Source: Isosphaera pallida ATCC 43644
GTDB taxonomy: Bacteria > Planctomycetota > Planctomycetia > Isosphaerales > Isosphaeraceae
DNA: 64,000 nt
Assembly: GCF_000186345.1 (NCBI RefSeq)
Contig: NC_014962.1
Coordinates: 496,001-560,000, forward strand
Reading direction: 5' to 3'
Position 1 is the first letter of the stretch. Each line of letters opens with the position of its first letter. Position numbers and translations under genes: made by a program. The notes under the pieces were generated by a model. The model was not told the origin of the DNA. It saw nothing but the letters and a program-made list of their open reading frames with translations, and ran no database searches. This document shows positions 62,389 to 64,000 of this stretch, piece after piece.

Positions 62389-64000
62389 ATGATGACACGA
62401 TCGCCCGTCTCGGAAGAACAGGTGCCGTTCCTACGCGCGATCCTCGCCGCGCCCGACGACGACGCCCCCGCGCTGATTCACGCCGATTGGCTGGAAGAGA
62501 ACGGTCAACCCGAGCGGGCCGAGTTCATTCGGCTTCAGATCGAGCGGTCTCGCCTGGAGGAGACCGACCCAGCCTTCGTGGCGTTGCGTCGCCGCGAGTT
62601 CGAGCTACTGAGGGTCTGGGAAAAGGAGTGGAGGCGCGAGGCTCGTCCGTTCGACACCGCCTCGCGGCCTTTCGAACGGGGCTATTTGCGGAGTGGGTCG
62701 TTCTCGCATCTCGACCGCTTTCGGCGGCAGGCCGTTGAGTTGATCGATCGGGTGCCGTTGCAACGGGTTCGGATCGGTGGATTCGACCAAAGCGCCCACG
62801 GTCTAGAAACCTTGGCCAACCATCCTGCAACCCCCGGATTGACCACGCTGGCGTTGAGGTCGCGGCGGTTTTTGGCGCGTCAGATGCAGGCGTTTCCCCG
62901 TTGCTCGCCGGAGCGGTTCCGGTCGTTACGCGTGCTGGATTTGGGCGGTCACAACCGGATCGGTTCCTCGGGAGTCGAAGCGTTAGCCGGGTCCGATTGT
63001 GTGCGCGGGGTCGTGACGCTCAATCTCGGCGGCAACGATTTGGCCGAGGCCGGCTTGAGAGCCTTGACCGCGTCCTCGTGTCTGACCCAGTTACGCGCGT
63101 TGGGTCTGCGTGGGTTATTTCTCACGACCGCTGAGGTGGATGCGCTCGATCGTCGCGGTCGTTTCGGCGAGTTGACCCGTTTGGAGGTCTCGCTCTGCTC
63201 CGACGATCCGTTCGCCATCGCCCGGCTGGTTCAGGGCGAACTCATCAGACGGTTAGAACGTCTCGACCTCGTGGCCCACTGGTACCCCGATCGGTTGTTT
63301 GACGAGCTGGAGCTGGTTCCCCCGGAGTGTCTGCGCAGTCTGCGTTGGTTGGGTCTGGAAGGGGTGCTGAGCGTGGAGCAGATCCAACGTCTGGGGCGGG
63401 CCGAGTCGTTGGAGGGGATACGGACTCTCCGTCTAAACCGCAACGCGCTGAATGACGAGGGGTTGGTCGCCTTGGCCGACGCCCCGCTGTTGGAACGGAT
63501 TGAACATCTCGATCTGACCTTCAACTCATTTGGGAGTCCCGGAGTGCGGGCTTTGATCGAATCGCCGCGTCTGGGTCGCTTGAAATCCCTTCGAATCGCT
63601 CAGAGGACTACGCGGCCGATCATCGACGCGCTGGAAACTCTCATTCGATCGCCCCTCAAAAATCAATTGCGGTTGTTGGAGGTCGCCTATTCCGAGACCA
63701 ACGCGGGGGTGCTTCGACGGCTGGCTAATGATTCGACGATGATCCTGCGGTTGAGACCGATCAATCAATTCGGCTTGCCCGCCACGGCAGGGTTGGGGTG
63801 GGAGGAACCTTGGCGAATTGAATTGGATCCGCCGTTGGATCGCGGCGACACCTGGGACCACGCCCCCTCTTTGGATCCCAGCCCGTTCGCCGAACCGCCG
63901 GAGTTCTCCTTGGCCTCGGGGGGGGGGCCGCTTCGCCTTGACGCGCGGGCCGCTGCCGGTTTTGCTGAAGCGCTCCGATTCCACTCCGCGCGATGTTTCT
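62389..64000 (+). CDS. TIGR02996-domain leucine-rich-repeat protein 3 (3' end beyond window)
   Basis: I read this frame by hand: it starts ATG ATG ACA at 62389 (GGAG six bases upstream) and has no stop up to the window end, at least 537 codons. The TIGR02996 motif is 'APALIHADWLEENGQPERAE' then 'FIRLQIERSRLEE'. Leucine-rich repeats follow ('LRVLDLGGHNRIGSSGVEAL', 'VVTLNLGGNDLAEAGLRALT', 'IEHLDLTFNSFGSPGVRALI'). A run of ten G at 63918-63927 or nearby (codons Ser-Gly-Gly-Gly-Pro) lies close to where the paralog ends and could be a frameshift or sequencing-error point. Confidence 0.82.
   Translation, partial: MMTRSPVSEEQVPFLRAILAAPDDDAPALIHADWLEENGQPERAEFIRLQIERSRLEETDPAFVALRRREFELLRVWEKEWRREARPFDTASRPFERGYLRSGSFSHLDRFRRQAVELIDRVPLQRVRIGGFDQSAHGLETLANHPATPGLTTLALRSRRFLARQMQAFPRCSPERFRSLRVLDLGGHNRIGSSGVEALAGSDCVRGVVTLNLGGNDLAEAGLRALTASSCLTQLRALGLRGLFLTTAEVDALDRRGRFGELTRLEVSLCSDDPFAIARLVQGELIRRLERLDLVAHWYPDRLFDELELVPPECLRSLRWLGLEGVLSVEQIQRLGRAESLEGIRTLRLNRNALNDEGLVALADAPLLERIEHLDLTFNSFGSPGVRALIESPRLGRLKSLRIAQRTTRPIIDALETLIRSPLKNQLRLLEVAYSETNAGVLRRLANDSTMILRLRPINQFGLPATAGLGWEEPWRIELDPPLDRGDTWDHAPSLDPSPFAEPPEFSLASGGGPLRLDARAAAGFAEALRFHSARCF

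Noticed and set aside
1-64000. tRNA, rRNA, CRISPR arrays, insertion sequences, prophage
   Set aside because: Looked for T-loop patterns, regularly spaced repeats and transposase motifs in the gaps and saw none; a tRNA scan would be decisive.

Overview
The window looks like a chromosomal segment of a Planctomycetota bacterium, most likely of the Isosphaeraceae (Isosphaera is my best guess; this is inference). The signs are a high-GC genome, a prepilin-like DUF1559 protein, a run of TIGR02996/leucine-rich-repeat proteins, FG-GAP, HEAT and secretin-like proteins of planctomycete type, and a pair of LPS-export (LptF/LptG) permeases. I see no rRNA, tRNA, CRISPR array, transposase or phage gene. 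Both edges cut a gene: the ORF at position 2 may start upstream, and the one at 62389 runs off the right end.

Layout. 1-12400: a membrane protein with a CX5R phosphatase domain, a class I/II aminotransferase, two LptF/LptG permeases, two tandem paralogous cupredoxin-like proteins (minus strand), then a MetE-like methyltransferase, a UlaG-like metallo-hydrolase and xylulokinase. 12500-26200: a 1,420-residue AsmA-like protein with an upstream partner of unknown function, membrane proteins, and a three-gene glycan/lipid operon (UPF0104 flippase-like, DPM1-type GT2, GT39-like), then a HEAT-repeat protein.

26444-37246 is the most interesting block. On the minus strand, tightly packed and mostly with 4-nt ATGA overlaps, lie an HTH-PTS EIIA fusion regulator, then HyfB-, HyfC-, HyfE-, HyfF-, HyfG- and HyfI-like subunits, then a SulP anion transporter. 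The large subunit has no CxxC nickel-binding motif, so this is an energy-converting hydrogenase-related (Ehr) complex and not a hydrogenase. A cysteine-free ArsR regulator is divergent from it and has a palindrome of the form ATTC-N8-GAAT in front of it.

37863-48700: a STAS anti-anti-sigma-like protein, mutS, an FG-GAP protein, a TPR protein, the DUF1559 protein, a 74-residue lipoprotein, a NAD-binding SDR protein overlapping ruvX. 48684-57676: two sugar-nucleotide pyrophosphorylases (GDP-mannose type and UAP type), a PhnP-like hydrolase, a secretin-like protein, a GT39-like protein, a DUF4832 protein and an unknown protein. 57947-64000: a solitary beta-class DNA methyltransferase, then three consecutive TIGR02996-LRR genes.

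Start codons were chosen by Shine-Dalgarno-like sequence, family alignment from memory and gene overlap; family calls come from motif recognition only, with no database search.
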